From Taenia hydatigena (Eukaryota > Platyhelminthes > Cestoda > Cyclophyllidea > Taeniidae), in the NCBI GenBank assembly GCA_036345935.2, contig JADWOT020001852.1:62001-126000 (forward strand): a stretch of DNA of 64,000 nucleotides. Direction: 5' to 3'. The notes under the pieces were generated by a model that was given only the letters and a program-made list of their open reading frames with translations, was not told where the DNA came from and ran no database searches. Shown here in pieces: positions 11,460 through 23,199 of this stretch; the first letter of the stretch is position 1; each line of letters opens with the position of its first letter. The translations under genes were made by a program, and so were the position numbers.

Positions 11460-13720
11460 ACAGGTACAAGTAAAATTTCGCATGGCTTGGCTTAGCCCTC
11501 TGATAATATGCCATTTCAGCCTGTCTCGGCAATCGCAATTTATTATTAATCAAGCCAACTCTGATTACGAACTTTAGCCTGAGCCTTCATGCAACTTTCA
11601 TGCACTCCTTCACCTCTCAGCATTAAATTGGTGCCCCAAACATGGACTTTTATTTCATAATTCGTTCACTAAAAATGTAGCTGCTGCACTTCCACCACTA
11701 TCTGGAGACTCTTCAGACAAGCACGGCCAGAGGGCTATGCCACAAAGCAACAGCACAACCTGCATTCGATCCCAATAGATTAACCATTCAGCCTGTAGAA
11801 TCAAAGGCAGCTTTAGTATGCTCGACAAGGCGGTTCTCTGGCTTGAGGTAAGTTACTTCTTTGCTTTTTTACCAAAGGGTCACTCAAACACCCATGCCAC
11901 AGTGAGGATGCTTCATCCGAAACGTAGCAGTGGACTACCTCATCTCACACACCTCGGCCACGTCGATCAACGAGCATATTTATCATCACCTGCGTGAACC
12001 CCTTCAATTCTCACGTTCCTCTATTTGCAAAGAAACACGAATAAAGGAGTAAAATTTTCGGATTTACTAATTACAGGAGATTTACAGGAACATACAACAC
12101 TGTGGAGACATCATCACAGCTTGAATTGGGGAGATGTAGGCATCAGAAAGAGTGGGGATTCAGGATTTAGGGAGTTTGTGTAATTCAACATCAAAGTGCT
12201 GCCAAAAGACAGAGGCGATCATTCCAGTGTCCTTTTCCTCTTGACGCGCGAATTTCCTTGGGCTTCACGATGGTAGCGGTGTTTCCGCACCAATAAATTG
12301 CACTTATAATCCTCCTTAGATAACGGACCTTTCGTCCGCATTCGACTTATACACTATCAACACTTGGACATGCGAAACGAAAACAGCAAACATGGGTTGG
12401 GGAAAACCTTGATTAATAAGATGAAAAAATAAGGTCTAAACGGAGGTGCTGACTTTTGCCTGCATGAGTAATCACAGTGCAGCGGCATCACGTGCAGTAG
12501 TAAGCGCTAGCACACGTTACATACGAAACAGATATCATTTATCAAGAATGGCACAGACCAGTGCTAGTGCCTGTGCACAGCAAAGCGCAGTGATGAACCA
12601 AGTTTCTTGTGAAGGAAGTTGTCTGTAATCCTAGATACAAGTACCAGCGAGAAACGTCAACCTATTCAGCAATTATACATTTAGACGGTGTAGACGTCTA
12701 TCAATCAGTGGAGACTCCGCAAATATTGGTTTCCAACCTCTCCGCCCAGTGGTTAGTTAAGCCTCATAATTCCCAGCACCAGTTTGACTTAGAATTGTGC
12801 AAGAGACGAATGCGTCCTTGTTAATGGCTCCGACGAGATGAGCCAAAAGTCCCATCAAAACCGAGGGCAACGTAGGCTAGGGGATGGGGGGAAAGAAAAA
12901 TTACCTTTATGACTAACCTGTGATGCATGTCAGGATCAGTCTCGGAGTAGTGCACAAAGAGCTTCTTCAAATCATCTGGACCAAAACGTCCCTCAACCTC
13001 CACCCAACCATTAAATCCACCTCACAACTGCCCAATGCCTGCTATTAAAGCCTCTTCTCCTCCGCTGTGCCCGACTGAAAGGAGATCACAATCGGAATGT
13101 TTAAAAAACTGAAGTGATGCGATAGGCATGGAACTGTCCCTTCTGTACGTCACGCTACACATATGCTGCGGCCTAGTCGCCGACAAGATCAAATGTCGAC
13201 TATATGAAGATCGGCAGATGCAAAGGCTGTGAAAACAGTACACATGCGAAATCTGTGGTCTAAGAGACCATCAACTTTTAAAAACGAAGTTGTAAGCGAG
13301 CGTGAAAAACGCAGGGATTATTGCGAGAAAAAAACGGTAAAAATCGAGAACTCGATTAGGAAGAAGGACAAGGAACAACTATTACAAATGAGGCGCACAG
13401 GATCTGTCCGTCAACCCCCCCCCACTTTAAGAACGGCAAGCACTTATAGCCTCAAGGCAAAGGTAGCACTGATGTAAGGAATTCATGACAGAATGTCAGG
13501 CTAGATCAACAAAATTGCATAATTTTGGATAATAAAGCCAAAAAGAGATCAAAAACGTGAACTTACAAATGGATTAATTACAAGATTGGAGACAGGAATA
13601 ATAAAGCTACACTAAAATTTCTTGCCTAGCCAAATAACCAAGACGAAACGGCTTATTTTTGCTGTACATCTTCTGAAAGGAAAAATTTTAAACGAATGAG
13701 TAAAAACTCTTAAAAATCAA
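11460..13720 (+). repeat. Direct repeat, partner of window end
   Basis: Matches 62400-63930 in the same orientation. Landmarks include aatatgccatttcagcctgtc (11506), the block aacgagcatatttatcatcacc (11968), gaggcgatcattccagt (12212), and the run from 13541 to 13690. The right copy is shorter (about 1.5 kb against 2.3 kb), so several segments are missing there. Neither copy shows an open frame shared by both. The block at 11968 also matches the last 50 bases of the window. Confidence 0.8.
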
Positions 13721-15250
13721 ATGGAACAATGTAAAAAATGCAGTCCAGCAGCATCATTTCAAAACTCGCACTTTGAGAAAAGAAATCAATATGCTTAACT
13801 TGACATGCGATAGTTGATTCCAAGGCGTGGAAACCCTAACGCCCTACCAAGAGTCTGTAAATAGATTGCTGTCTACACTTCGCAAGCTAACAAAAGGTGA
13901 AAGACTCACCTGGCCTAACAATCACCCTACAACTTTTCTTCAAAATGGTAGCTTTTACGAGGAAATCGCGAGAACAATAGAAGTAGTAAAAAGGCTGTGC
14001 CGATCGAATGGCAGGGATAACGAATTTTTGACCTTCAATCACCTTTCTCAAAAATACTTAAAAAAGGGCACTACATTAAAATTTCGCAAAGCGCCAAGCA
14101 TAAGCAAACATTAAACGCATGAAAAAAAGTGAGCAGCATAATTGAATCGTTGAACAATTTTAACGGTAATAAGAAACCTTCCATGTGAAAAGAAAGAGTA
14201 ACCTTGTGCCTACCGACAAAAAATAAAAACGATGACAAGGTAGTGGGAAGCAATGACGAAGAGGTCAATCGTAAAATCACCACGCATCAAGCACACGATG
14301 ATGAGTCTCATGCCCATTGTGATGGACGCAGTTCGATGCGATGAGCCCTCATTGAGTCCGGAAACACTGTAAAATGCCACTGACCGGTTTATAGGTACTC
14401 TGGAGAATGATGGTGCAGCCCCTAAGAGACGCAGATCGACAGCATTGACGCCCATGTCCATGTGGATGTGAGCCCAGATCGATAGGTAAGACCATGGCAA
14501 TGAGGCGCGCAGCACAGCCGACCAGTCAAAACCCTCTTGCGCAATTCTCTACTTGAAGATTAAATCTTGTGCAGCAGATATCGTGCTTGCTCGTTAAAAT
14601 TGCCATTTCTTGCACTTTGCAGAACAAATTCATGGGCACACAAAAGGCTATCGACACAGTTCTGCGCTGACGTGATCCACTTTCCTTCGACGTCCATGGG
14701 TGCCTAGTGTGACCCTGTTAGTTATTCAGCATTGCTGCATCTCATCTTCGGCAGCACCTGCACTCTTGGAGCCACAGTGCCTGACACCTGCTTCCCTCCC
14801 TTGCCTTCGATCGGTACAAACACTAGCAAGTTGAGCAATCTATCAACAGGAAACTGATGTTTTCATCTCCTCTTGCTAGCATTTCATCTGTCCGCCTACA
14901 ATGCTTCTTTCTAGCATCTTACCCATTCTAAGTTACCCATTTTTCACTACTTGAATGCCTTCTGCAAGCACTGTGAACAAGTCCGCCTCCACCAGCCTCA
15001 TATCTCCACCGTCTGCTGCCCGAATTAACTTCTACACGTTCCGCAGGTTGAGGAAGGGACAGGCAAACAGATCGACAGTTGAGAAAATTGACAGATGGGT
15101 AGGTAGGTCGGAAGATATAGGGATTGTGATTTACGGAGTGACTGGAAGGTCATTAGACAGCCAAAACTGTCTTTACCGTTTCAGCTAGCCTCACCTGGAC
15201 ATTTCTACTAATTGGCCAACCGAGAAAATTAAAAAGAACAGAGGTGCAAC
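13721..15250. other. No gene recognised
   Basis: Contains short open frames on both strands (for example 13827-14114 on plus and 14210-14515 on minus). None carries a recognisable motif, supporting splice sites or a second copy. Confidence 0.45.
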
Positions 15251-15259
15251 TCAATAACA

Positions 15260-16530
15260 AAATAATTCAAGTACTTTGAGAAGAAATTCTCCTAAAAGGC
15301 ATCCATGATAGGCGTGATGGTGGAAAAGGATACAATAAGTGAAGACAGAAGTGGAAACAAGACTCTACTTGCAACGACTGTTGTATCAAAGTTTCCACCA
15401 ATGAGGCCTATGTACCACAGAAAAGGCGAAGCAGTGCAAAACGGCACTCGTGCGACAGGGGTGCAAGCTTGATCACACCGGGCACCAGACACTTGTACCC
15501 ATTACCCTGGGCATTTCTATGCCGGTGAAACCCTCTCATCCTCTCACACTACCCAGCGCACCTACAGTTCCACTGCATTAGACACACGCACGACAGCATC
15601 CCAAGTCAATCAACAGCACGTGCAGAACGTCTGCCATGTGTGAGCGTGTGCTTAAAACGGTAAAACAAGTATCGTGCGTAAATAAGACACCTGACACGGC
15701 AAAGCATCCCATTCCTTCCCACCATGAGCAACTTCCACTCTACGCATTCTTAGCAGCAATAATGCAATCAAAATGAAGCAATGCGTCCAAGAAACATTTG
15801 TCACGAGGGCGTCAGGAAAGTGTTACTTTTAGCATCTCTGACAGTCAGATGTTCTGACACAGACAAAGCGATTCCAGCAAGACCACACACATCAGACAGG
15901 ACTGTATAAATGTTCCAGCGCCGCATTTCAGACCCCTGAAGTAAAGCTGGTGAAGATAACTCAGCAGATATGTCCACAGACAACAAAATTAAATAGATCG
16001 CCCTACCTTCGCCTGTCTGTCTACCCAAACCTCCATCAACCAAATGAACCAATTAACAGATAAATGAAAAGATCGTAAGTTAATAAAGAGATGAAGCCTA
16101 ACGCTTGCCAATTCACATTTGCCCGTGTCTTGAGGTAATCAGAACTATTAATCTGGCTAACATAAGAGAGACTCCATACCTGGGCTTTTGCCTGTCTCCT
16201 CAGCCCATCAGCCGGTTATTGGTCCCAAGGAAAAAAACAGCTAAAGCCAAGGCTGCTTACTATTATGACCAAGGGGAGGGTAACGAAGATTACATCGGGT
16301 CTAATACACTGCTACAGCGGGAGAGGCGAACAAGTTGAGGTTATCAGTGGGTTGCCTTCCAACTTATCACCGTTTACAATGAACACTTCGTTCATAAGCA
16401 TTTCAGAGGCAGGCACTTCTGGATGCTACTTTTGACAATAATAAATGCGCACATTTCCGTGGTTTACATAGGAAACACTAAACAATCATACCCGTGTCCT
16501 ATTCCCAGCCTTCTTGCTCATTTGACGCTT
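15260..16530. repeat. Second inverted duplication, left arm
   Basis: Reverse-complement partner of 35470-36860. Matching pairs: 15295-15320 with 36805-36825 (cataggcgtgatgg type block), 15835-15870 with 36150-36185 (ctgacagtcagatgttctg), 15970-16020 with 35975-36030 (agacaggcgaaggt), 16190-16260 with 35735-35780 and 16335-16480 with 35505-35640. The candidate membrane-protein exon on the right arm (35674-35874) is decayed here. Confidence 0.8.
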
Positions 16531-16680
16531 AATATTCCGTCAAATCTGAGTTTGGGTAAGGGCCAGTGTTGGATTGGAGGCGAGAAGTAGTGACCCACAG
16601 GGGTAGTGCGGGATGAAAGCCCAAGGAGAGGAAAAGGAGGAGGCGGGAAGGAGGTGAGGTACCCACCGTGAAAGAGCAGC

Positions 16681-17178
16681 CTATTCACAAGCTGCGTAAA
16701 TAGGTGAGCAATTTGCTTGGCACAAACACATCGTGGGCCACGTTAGCACGTACAGAGTTGTGTCAACTTGCTGTGCGAGAGATGATTCTGATCTGCTCAA
16801 GATGCAACTAGTGATTGGCTTGACGTGACGGACTGTTCGGTTGTTTAGCTCATCTGATTCATGCCTTTTGTAATGAGGGTCATTGAAGTCAAATAGTTGC
16901 AACAATGGGGTGGCAGCCACTTTATCAGCGCTATCAAAGGCCAAGTTGAAAGTGCTTTTATACAAACAGCTGCAAGGGTTCGCCATGCCTTGAATGGTTC
17001 GAATTCGGCTACTGGAAGACAGCAAACACGGGCATTTTAATTGTTCTCCTTGGGCTATATAACAGTTGCATAATGCCAGATTCGTAAGTGAAGGAATTGG
17101 CCCACACCTGACTGTCTGGCTTGAATTGACTTCCTCCTGATGACAAATAACTTCAAGCCAAATGTGTTCGTGTAGCAC
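16681..17178 (-). CDS. 165-codon open frame, unrecognised
   Basis: Third-longest uninterrupted frame in the window. The first part is Cys/Ser-rich without a recognised domain. Residues about 75-105 read LAFDSADKVAATPLL and QLFDFNDPHYKR. The duplicated copy at 3890-4330, read on the same strand, gives STDKVVATQLL and HLFDSNNPHQKG at the same place, so DKV.AT.LL.LFD.N.PH.K is conserved between paralogues, but that copy has stops nearby. No signal peptide or membrane helix is clear. It could be an exon of a duplicated gene or an open frame by chance within a repeat. No function is proposed. Confidence 0.25.
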   Translation of the reverse strand: MLHEHIWLEVICHQEEVNSSQTVRCGPIPSLTNLALCNCYIAQGEQLKCPCLLSSSSRIRTIQGMANPCSCLYKSTFNLAFDSADKVAATPLLQLFDFNDPHYKRHESDELNNRTVRHVKPITSCILSRSESSLAQQVDTTLYVLTWPTMCLCQANCSPIYAACE

Positions 17179-17290
17179 TTGGAGGCTTTCCTTAAGACGA
17201 GGGACAAGGGGTCATTGCCGACGTGCAGAGTAGGTGACGTTAAAAGGACTTACTTGCACGACCCAGAGGTTCACTCCACCATGAAGTGCT
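16825..17290 (+). repeat. Direct repeat, right copy
   Basis: Partner of 3890-4330. It lies in the spacer between the arms of the large inverted duplication, whereas the left copy lies just outside arm 1, so the two events are separate. Confidence 0.75.
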
Positions 17291-18359
17291 TGCCATCAGC
17301 CTTGCTGCTAAAGATACCTCAACAAAGCCGTAATTTAAACTCCAAACAATGAAAAAAGCACGTCTATCGATTCATACACCATCATTGATCGATAAGACGC
17401 TATTGCAATCCTGTCAAAGCAACAGTCAACAGCGGGTCTCTACATCCCTCACTTGACCACACATCGTGGCCATTGTTGTTATTGAGGCGCAGTCAGTAGA
17501 TGCCCACTCAAGGTAGCCGTAGAGATGAAGAGATGGAATATGTCAATGAGTAGGTATGTTTCTTTATTGTGGTCCTGTAAAGGCGTATGAAATGGGGATA
17601 TTAGCTGTCGGCTGCAAGAGCATTTTAAACTTGTATCAATCACGAGCAACCATTAGATATGTTAACTTTTTATAATTCACTTTACATTCTTCCGTCCTAC
17701 CTTCACATGTAACCAACTGCCCACCCTCCTTGTGATTTAAATTTCCTCCTTCGTACCCCCATGCAACTAATTCGATCTTCCTTCCTAGTAGCTTCCTATT
17801 ATATAGCAGCGTCTACATTTGATCCTTATCATTTTTGCGCCTTGGCTACCACTCCCTGCCAAAACCGGGAAGCACTTCTTTATGTGCAAGTGATTGGTCC
17901 ACCACATGATCGTTCGAGACCCACAAGACAATGAGAAATGTGCTGATCAACGTCCTCTTGCCCACACAGCATGAAAATAAGTAAGCCCGACTATATTATT
18001 GGTAAAACAAGATGTAGGCTAGTTGCTTTAAGACTTTTCTCGTCTATTTGCTTTTGGAAAAAAATGTTCAAGTGTCAGGGCCTCGTACTTCAAGGTGTAG
18101 AAAAGTGGGGGAAGGAGGCATTTTGTTGTTTTATTATTATGACGGGACCACTGATTATGGAATAATTGTTTGATAAATAAATGCAGAGTTAAATAAGAAA
18201 TCCACCTTCAAAACAGGTTCTGCGATTCAAAATTTTCTTTACTTTCCTGATTTAACCGTTTCCTTTTATTTGATTACTCTCCATTCACAGGACATGTTTC
18301 GCAATTGTACTACTCTCACTTGAGAAAAGGAGTTATTCGCGAATAGTCGGAGAGCCTTC
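17291..18359. other. No gene recognised
   Basis: No supportable open frame (the 64-codon frame at 17971-18165 has no motif). A T/C-rich stretch occurs at 17690-17850. The inner edge of the inverted duplication lies at about 18360. Confidence 0.45.
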
Positions 18360-19818
18360 TCGTTCCTTCGGCAGCATAGCAATCACCTTTTAAATGCCTC
18401 ACCTCTACTTCAATGTCTTGAGGCACTTCCTGTTGAGGCGTTACAGACACGTTTATGATCCAGTCGTATGAATTTCGTTGCAACGCCTAGAAACCAAAAC
18501 CATCACTTCTTGATCCAACTGGTAGGCACTTGGTTGCACAGCTACTCAAGTAATTCAGTAAAGAGGTAGAAACAAAGAAACCTTAAACGCGCATTGAAAA
18601 AAGGCGGTCGTTTCAGCATCCCCTGTCCTTTCCTCCATTCTGTGTCCCTCACTCTCCCCTTGCCGCTTATTCCAGTGGTTGAAGTATGTAAGTATGGTGC
18701 GCCAAGTGCCACTAACAAGTCTACCCAAAAGCACTAAAATGTGGCCACGGCATAAGTTGGCAGCCTATGTTGCCAACATGCTTATATGCCTAGTCCCTAA
18801 GTCCTCCTCTTGATCTAGTTGCCACCAAACTTACGGAAGGAAGTGGAAGGCAGTAGAGCTTAATATCGATTGTTGCGTACTCTGAAGTACTATTGGCCTC
18901 CTGTTCTTATCATTCGATGTGTGTTAGATTCTAAGCTAATTATATGGGCTTTGATTTGACGTGTTTTATTTTTGGTCAAACATTTAATCCTCTCATCAAG
19001 CTTTTGTAGGTATTTCCTCATGCACATCATCAGCAAACTCGCCACTGAATTCATCGGTCAGGTGGATTTGCACACAATGTTGCTATTTCTTGCGAACTCT
19101 AATTTTATTGCACCAGAGGTGTTGTAGTTGTTGCCGCGATTTTCAAGGCACTGACCGCTGTGCCATGAACTCAAAGGTGTGCGATTCTGCGAGTTACAGG
19201 ATGGCAAAGTCGCAGCCAAACCAGATTTTAAAAGTTGGAGCTTGCAGGAACCTCATCATCATCATTACTTAGGCCCTGAATTTTGTTATAGATGATCGCT
19301 CAGAGCTGTGGACGAATCTTCAAGCTTAAGCCTTAGATACCGCTGCACTGACATGAATTCAAGTTGTGCGACGATTAGTTGTCATCCTTCATGAGCCTGA
19401 CTCATTTTTACTACGGTCTCAGGAGGTATTTGTGTTTTATAGGAGACTTACCTGTGAAAGCTCTATCGGCGACGCTGCGTTGACTTCTTCCTCGTCAGAA
19501 ACTCTTTCCAAAAGCAGTAAGAAGAGGAGTCGCGAGTGAGGTAGAAGCAAGAGATGCCTTCACACCCACATCTTCAGGTGCCGCCTTTCGAAGCAACTCT
19601 TTCTTATTCATTCACGTTTGCTTTACCATGCAGACAATCGGTGCAGCAGAGAACAATACTTCAACGCATTGCATTTATTTCGAGTTAACTCCTCACGCTT
19701 CTCCCTTCCTCTACTTCTTTTTTAGTGCCAAACTATGTTATGCTTCTCAGTTAGGAAGATACGCTTATTACTTCATCTTGGCGGAATGTTTTTCCTGCTC
19801 TTGAAATCCAGTTAGGAC

Positions 19819-20094
19819 TTGGGGTTGGCTTCAGCGCCCACTGGTAGGGTGTCAGGATTACCACCTAGGAAACTTGATGTGAGTGATGGCTTGCGCTCTC
19901 TCGAAATGGAACCCGAAGTCTGCAATTTACGACTAGACTCGAGCCACTGGTTGAGTAGATCACATTGTAGCACTTCATCACTTTTTAGAGCAAATATGGC
20001 ATCAAGGAAAGGGATATTGCGGTGCCACAGTTGGCATTCGCAGTTTCATAGCACCTTCATGAGTCAAAATGGAGCCAAAAAAAAACATTTTTAA
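19819..20094 (+). other. Possible duplicated short coding segment
   Basis: A 91-codon frame containing GRVSGLPPRKLDVSDG, then RSLEMEPEVCNL. The inverted partner at 9129-9497 on the minus strand keeps the frame over the same stretch (GRVSGLPSRKVDVSAG, RPLEMEPEVCKL). Several of the changes are conservative or silent (Lys-Leu/Lys-Val, Ser/Arg). Frame conservation between two decayed copies hints at past coding. The peptide is not recognised, and no splice sites were confirmed. Confidence 0.25.
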
Positions 20095-20785
20095 TCAACA
20101 GGTGCCAATTTTTGTGGAAATAGCTGCATATCAACGTAAACTAGCATCTATTTGGTTCACGAGATGATAATGAAATCTACTTTATAGCTAAGATTCGGGG
20201 AGATATAGATGCAAATTTACCTACCGCACTTGTCAAAAATCGAACTTAATGTATAGTCAAAAATGTGTTTCAGTAAAGTATTTGCATTACTAAAAACAGA
20301 ATTTTGGAACCTTTCTAACCTGGCTTTAACAATCAATGAAAATCTTGGCACTTTAGTAACAGCGATTTTGTAGAAACCCCTACTTGACTCCAGTATGGTG
20401 AAAGACCGATCCTATTTGAGTCCATACGTTAAAAAAATATATATTTAACCCCTTTGGTTGACAACTTGGTTAATTTATCAGCTTTACAGCCTAATTGTTA
20501 ATGGGTACAGTTACTTATGACCAACCCATCAACCTCCATTAGTTTTGGCTCCAAGGCGACTTCCATCGGGACAACAGGAAACAAATGCAGTTTTCAGCTA
20601 GACGATGAGAAAAAAGTAGGAAGGTTCAAAAAGCAAATTAATCGTCATAATACAGAGTCACCTAGAACAAAATTTAGAAAAATCACCTAACCCGTCCCCT
20701 ACACCCCTTTAATAAATTGACATGATTAAGACTCCCGAATCTTATTCATCTGACCCGTAATCCTAGACCTTATTGGCTCTCACGG

Positions 20786-20796
20786 TTTATAAATAC
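20786..20796 (+). promoter_or_regulatory. TATA-like promoter of homeobox copy 3
   Basis: The sequence tttataaatac lies 55 bp upstream of the exon 1 ATG at 20851 and is conserved in copy 2 at the same spacing. In copy 1 the corresponding site is degraded to cttatagcc. Confidence 0.45.
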
Positions 20797-20850
20797 AGTA
20801 CGTAATTCAGTCATGGAAACGGCGCAAAACTGTGTGGACACAATTCCGTC

Positions 20851-22429
20851 ATGTCTAACTTTACAGTGAGAAAACTTCTAGACCTCCCTGATCCTGAGCA
20901 ACCTGAACACCTGGCGACGCTGCAAGCAGACGGTATTTTCTATCAAATCGCTTTATCACTCTTTACGTATCGCCTCGTTTGCATGCATTTGTACTTTTTA
21001 CCACTTCGTTTATCGGTTATTATGAGCTGAAGTTTAACTCACTTGCTGTCCTTTGTAGCTGTCCTTATCTGTAGCCACAGTAGCACACCTACTGTAGAAG
21101 AAACTCGACATCATTCGTTCAGGCCCATTTATTTTCTTATTCACACACCGGTCAGGGTTGGCTTTGGAGAACTGTTTTGCAGTGCTTCTCACCAGTGTCA
21201 TTGCTATTTTGAACCATCGTACAAAAAATAGTACACTCGGTGTAAATAAGCCCTGACGCAAATAAATGTGAAGGTGACATGTTCTTATTCCACTCGCTTC
21301 GCTTTCACAGGTAAACCGAATACGGAGGGCCAAGTTGTACTCGATGGAAGGACAAACTCGGATCCTCAGCAATTAGCCATATCGGCTTTATTACCAACCG
21401 TGCAAAAGCAGTTAAAACAGGCAACACCTCCTCCGTCACAAAAGGTGGATGAGATGGTCTCTGCTCTGACTAAGCCTCCGGTATCTTCAATAACCATCCC
21501 ACTCCTTATGCACTCGATACAGAGCAATGATGAGGACATACAAACTCAGCTGAATTCTTTGCCGCCAAAACAGCAAAAAACTGATGAGATCACTTCCAAT
21601 GAAGCAGATATCTTAGAGGCGACGCCTGTATTTCCACCACACAGTACTCAATTCGCTGGCTCTTCAAAGTCCGAACTACAACAGACATCCTGCATCGACA
21701 TGTCTTTACACCACGATGAAAGCTCAGGTCAACCTCAATCCACTACTACATTGCCAACCTTCTCAACAACGAACCCACTCTCATCGCCAAGCACCTGCCG
21801 ACAACCTTCGGCAAACGTCTTCTCAATTCCAGATTTCTTTCTCCTCCAGAAGCCTACTGACACCGTATCCATGCCTAATTCAGCAAACTTCACTACAACG
21901 CCATCCACAGAACAATCCCAGATGCATCATACAGCATCTGAGGCACAAAGACAAGACGGCCGCATGGTGCCCTTTACCCCGTACCACCGCAATATGCAGG
22001 AACGCAAAGAATTGGCGCGTCGCATCAACTTGAATGAGGATCAGGTTGGTCGAGCGATAGGATGCTAAATAAACTCATTTAATAGACAGCTATTAGTGTG
22101 TAGAAATTAATTGTCTACGATTGAGTCGTCTAGCTTCGTCATTCTTGTGAATTTTCTGTTAGTTTATGGAGTGGTTCCGAAATCAGCGCTACAGAACGAG
22201 GAGAGCTGGTGAGAAAATTTCCGGCAACGAGACATCTGTGGCACAGCCAAAGATTTGTGACATGGAGAGAAGCATCCCATCAACTGACACGTGGGACAGC
22301 GGCCCCAGTGAAAGCTTCAGAACCACTGACAGCTCCCAATCGCAAAAGGAGCTTCAACAAATAACAACGCCATTGAAGCAACCTCATTCAGGAGGAGGTG
22401 GTGATGTGTTGTCGAGGCAAAAGGAGTGA
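20851..22429 (+). CDS. NK-2-like homeobox gene, copy 3, helix 1 deleted
   Basis: Three exons with canonical GT..AG borders and matching phases: 20851-20932, 21311-22044 and 22163-22429 (introns of 378 and 118 nt), giving 360 codons without a stop. Residues 1-14 read MSNFTVRKLLDLPD, matching the TN motif of NK-2 proteins, known in the family as a Groucho-binding repressor motif. Residues about 28-240 are Ser/Thr/Pro/Gln-rich and probably disordered. The homeodomain follows (GRMVPFTPYH, then RNMQERKELARRINL), then exon 3 with FMEWFRNQRYRTRR. Compared with copies 2 and 4, 13 codons are missing in frame, removing most of helix 1, and residues 45-47 and Gln50 are changed. A TGA after LSRQKE truncates the acidic tail. 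The start is the first ATG after the TATA-like element. Either a DNA-binding-deficient product or a pseudogene that happens to stay open; no transcript evidence is available. Confidence 0.75.
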
Positions 22430-22575
22430 TTTAGGGCACTAGCGGAGTGGTTGGAAAAAAGCTTGCTGCTGTAACGGACCAAAAGCAGGATGGGGAAGAC
22501 GAGGATATGAGGGAACATGTAGAGCTGACGAAGCGAGTTATTCGCTTTCTCTATGAAGTGTCTGCTAATTGATCT
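22430..22575 (+). other. Decayed C-terminal tail of homeobox copy 3
   Basis: Continues the family tail beyond the stop. FRALAEWLEKS is still in the same frame as exon 3. A frameshift near 22465 follows, and then the acidic and final block (EDEDM, KRVIRFLYEVSAN) is legible in another frame, ending in TGA. Comparison with copies 1, 5 and 6 shows this was once coding. Confidence 0.7.
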
Positions 22576-23199
22576 TAACCACCTTTCATTTAGTGGCTGT
22601 GATGTTAATGTCTAATGTTCCAACTGCTTTGCGGTGCTTGTAGCATGTTTTGATGACAGCCATTTTTCAAAATGGCTATGCATGAGGTTGGAAGTCACCA
22701 TAATAAAGTGTTTCGTAGGCACACCAATTTCATTGTTCATATTCTATGCTGAAACAATTTACTTTGACTCGTTTTGGAGCTGTAGAGCACATTTAAAATG
22801 CCTCCATCAGATGTTATCATCCTTTCGACACAAAAGGTCATTTAGTTATTTTCGGTATGCATTTGGTCATACATTTTGGTTGTAAAGCATCTGCATCTGC
22901 TTCACAGCTCGCATTAAGCTATTAGACGCTTAAGGTTGGGTATAGGGCACAGTTTAGCATCACACGCAGGCCTTGATTTCAGTCGCCGGATTGTAGCCAA
23001 TTAAAGGTTTAATGGTTAGCAGGTCTACTGGCATGCTATCGACTCTTAAAAACTAATCCACAGAATTCGAAAGTAATCATGCAGGCAAGAAGGAAGGTGG
23101 ATGTTGTGCCATTCCATTGGAGGCAATGGAAACCCATTCAACTCATCAGCATCATCTATGTCAAGTAAGTTTAGTGTGGTGGAAGGCGGTGGGTAGATG

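Noticed and set aside
16960..17040. B-box-like ggttcgaattc suggesting a tRNA gene
   Set aside because: No cloverleaf can be drawn around it, no A box at a suitable distance, and the duplicate copy near 4060 has lost the motif.
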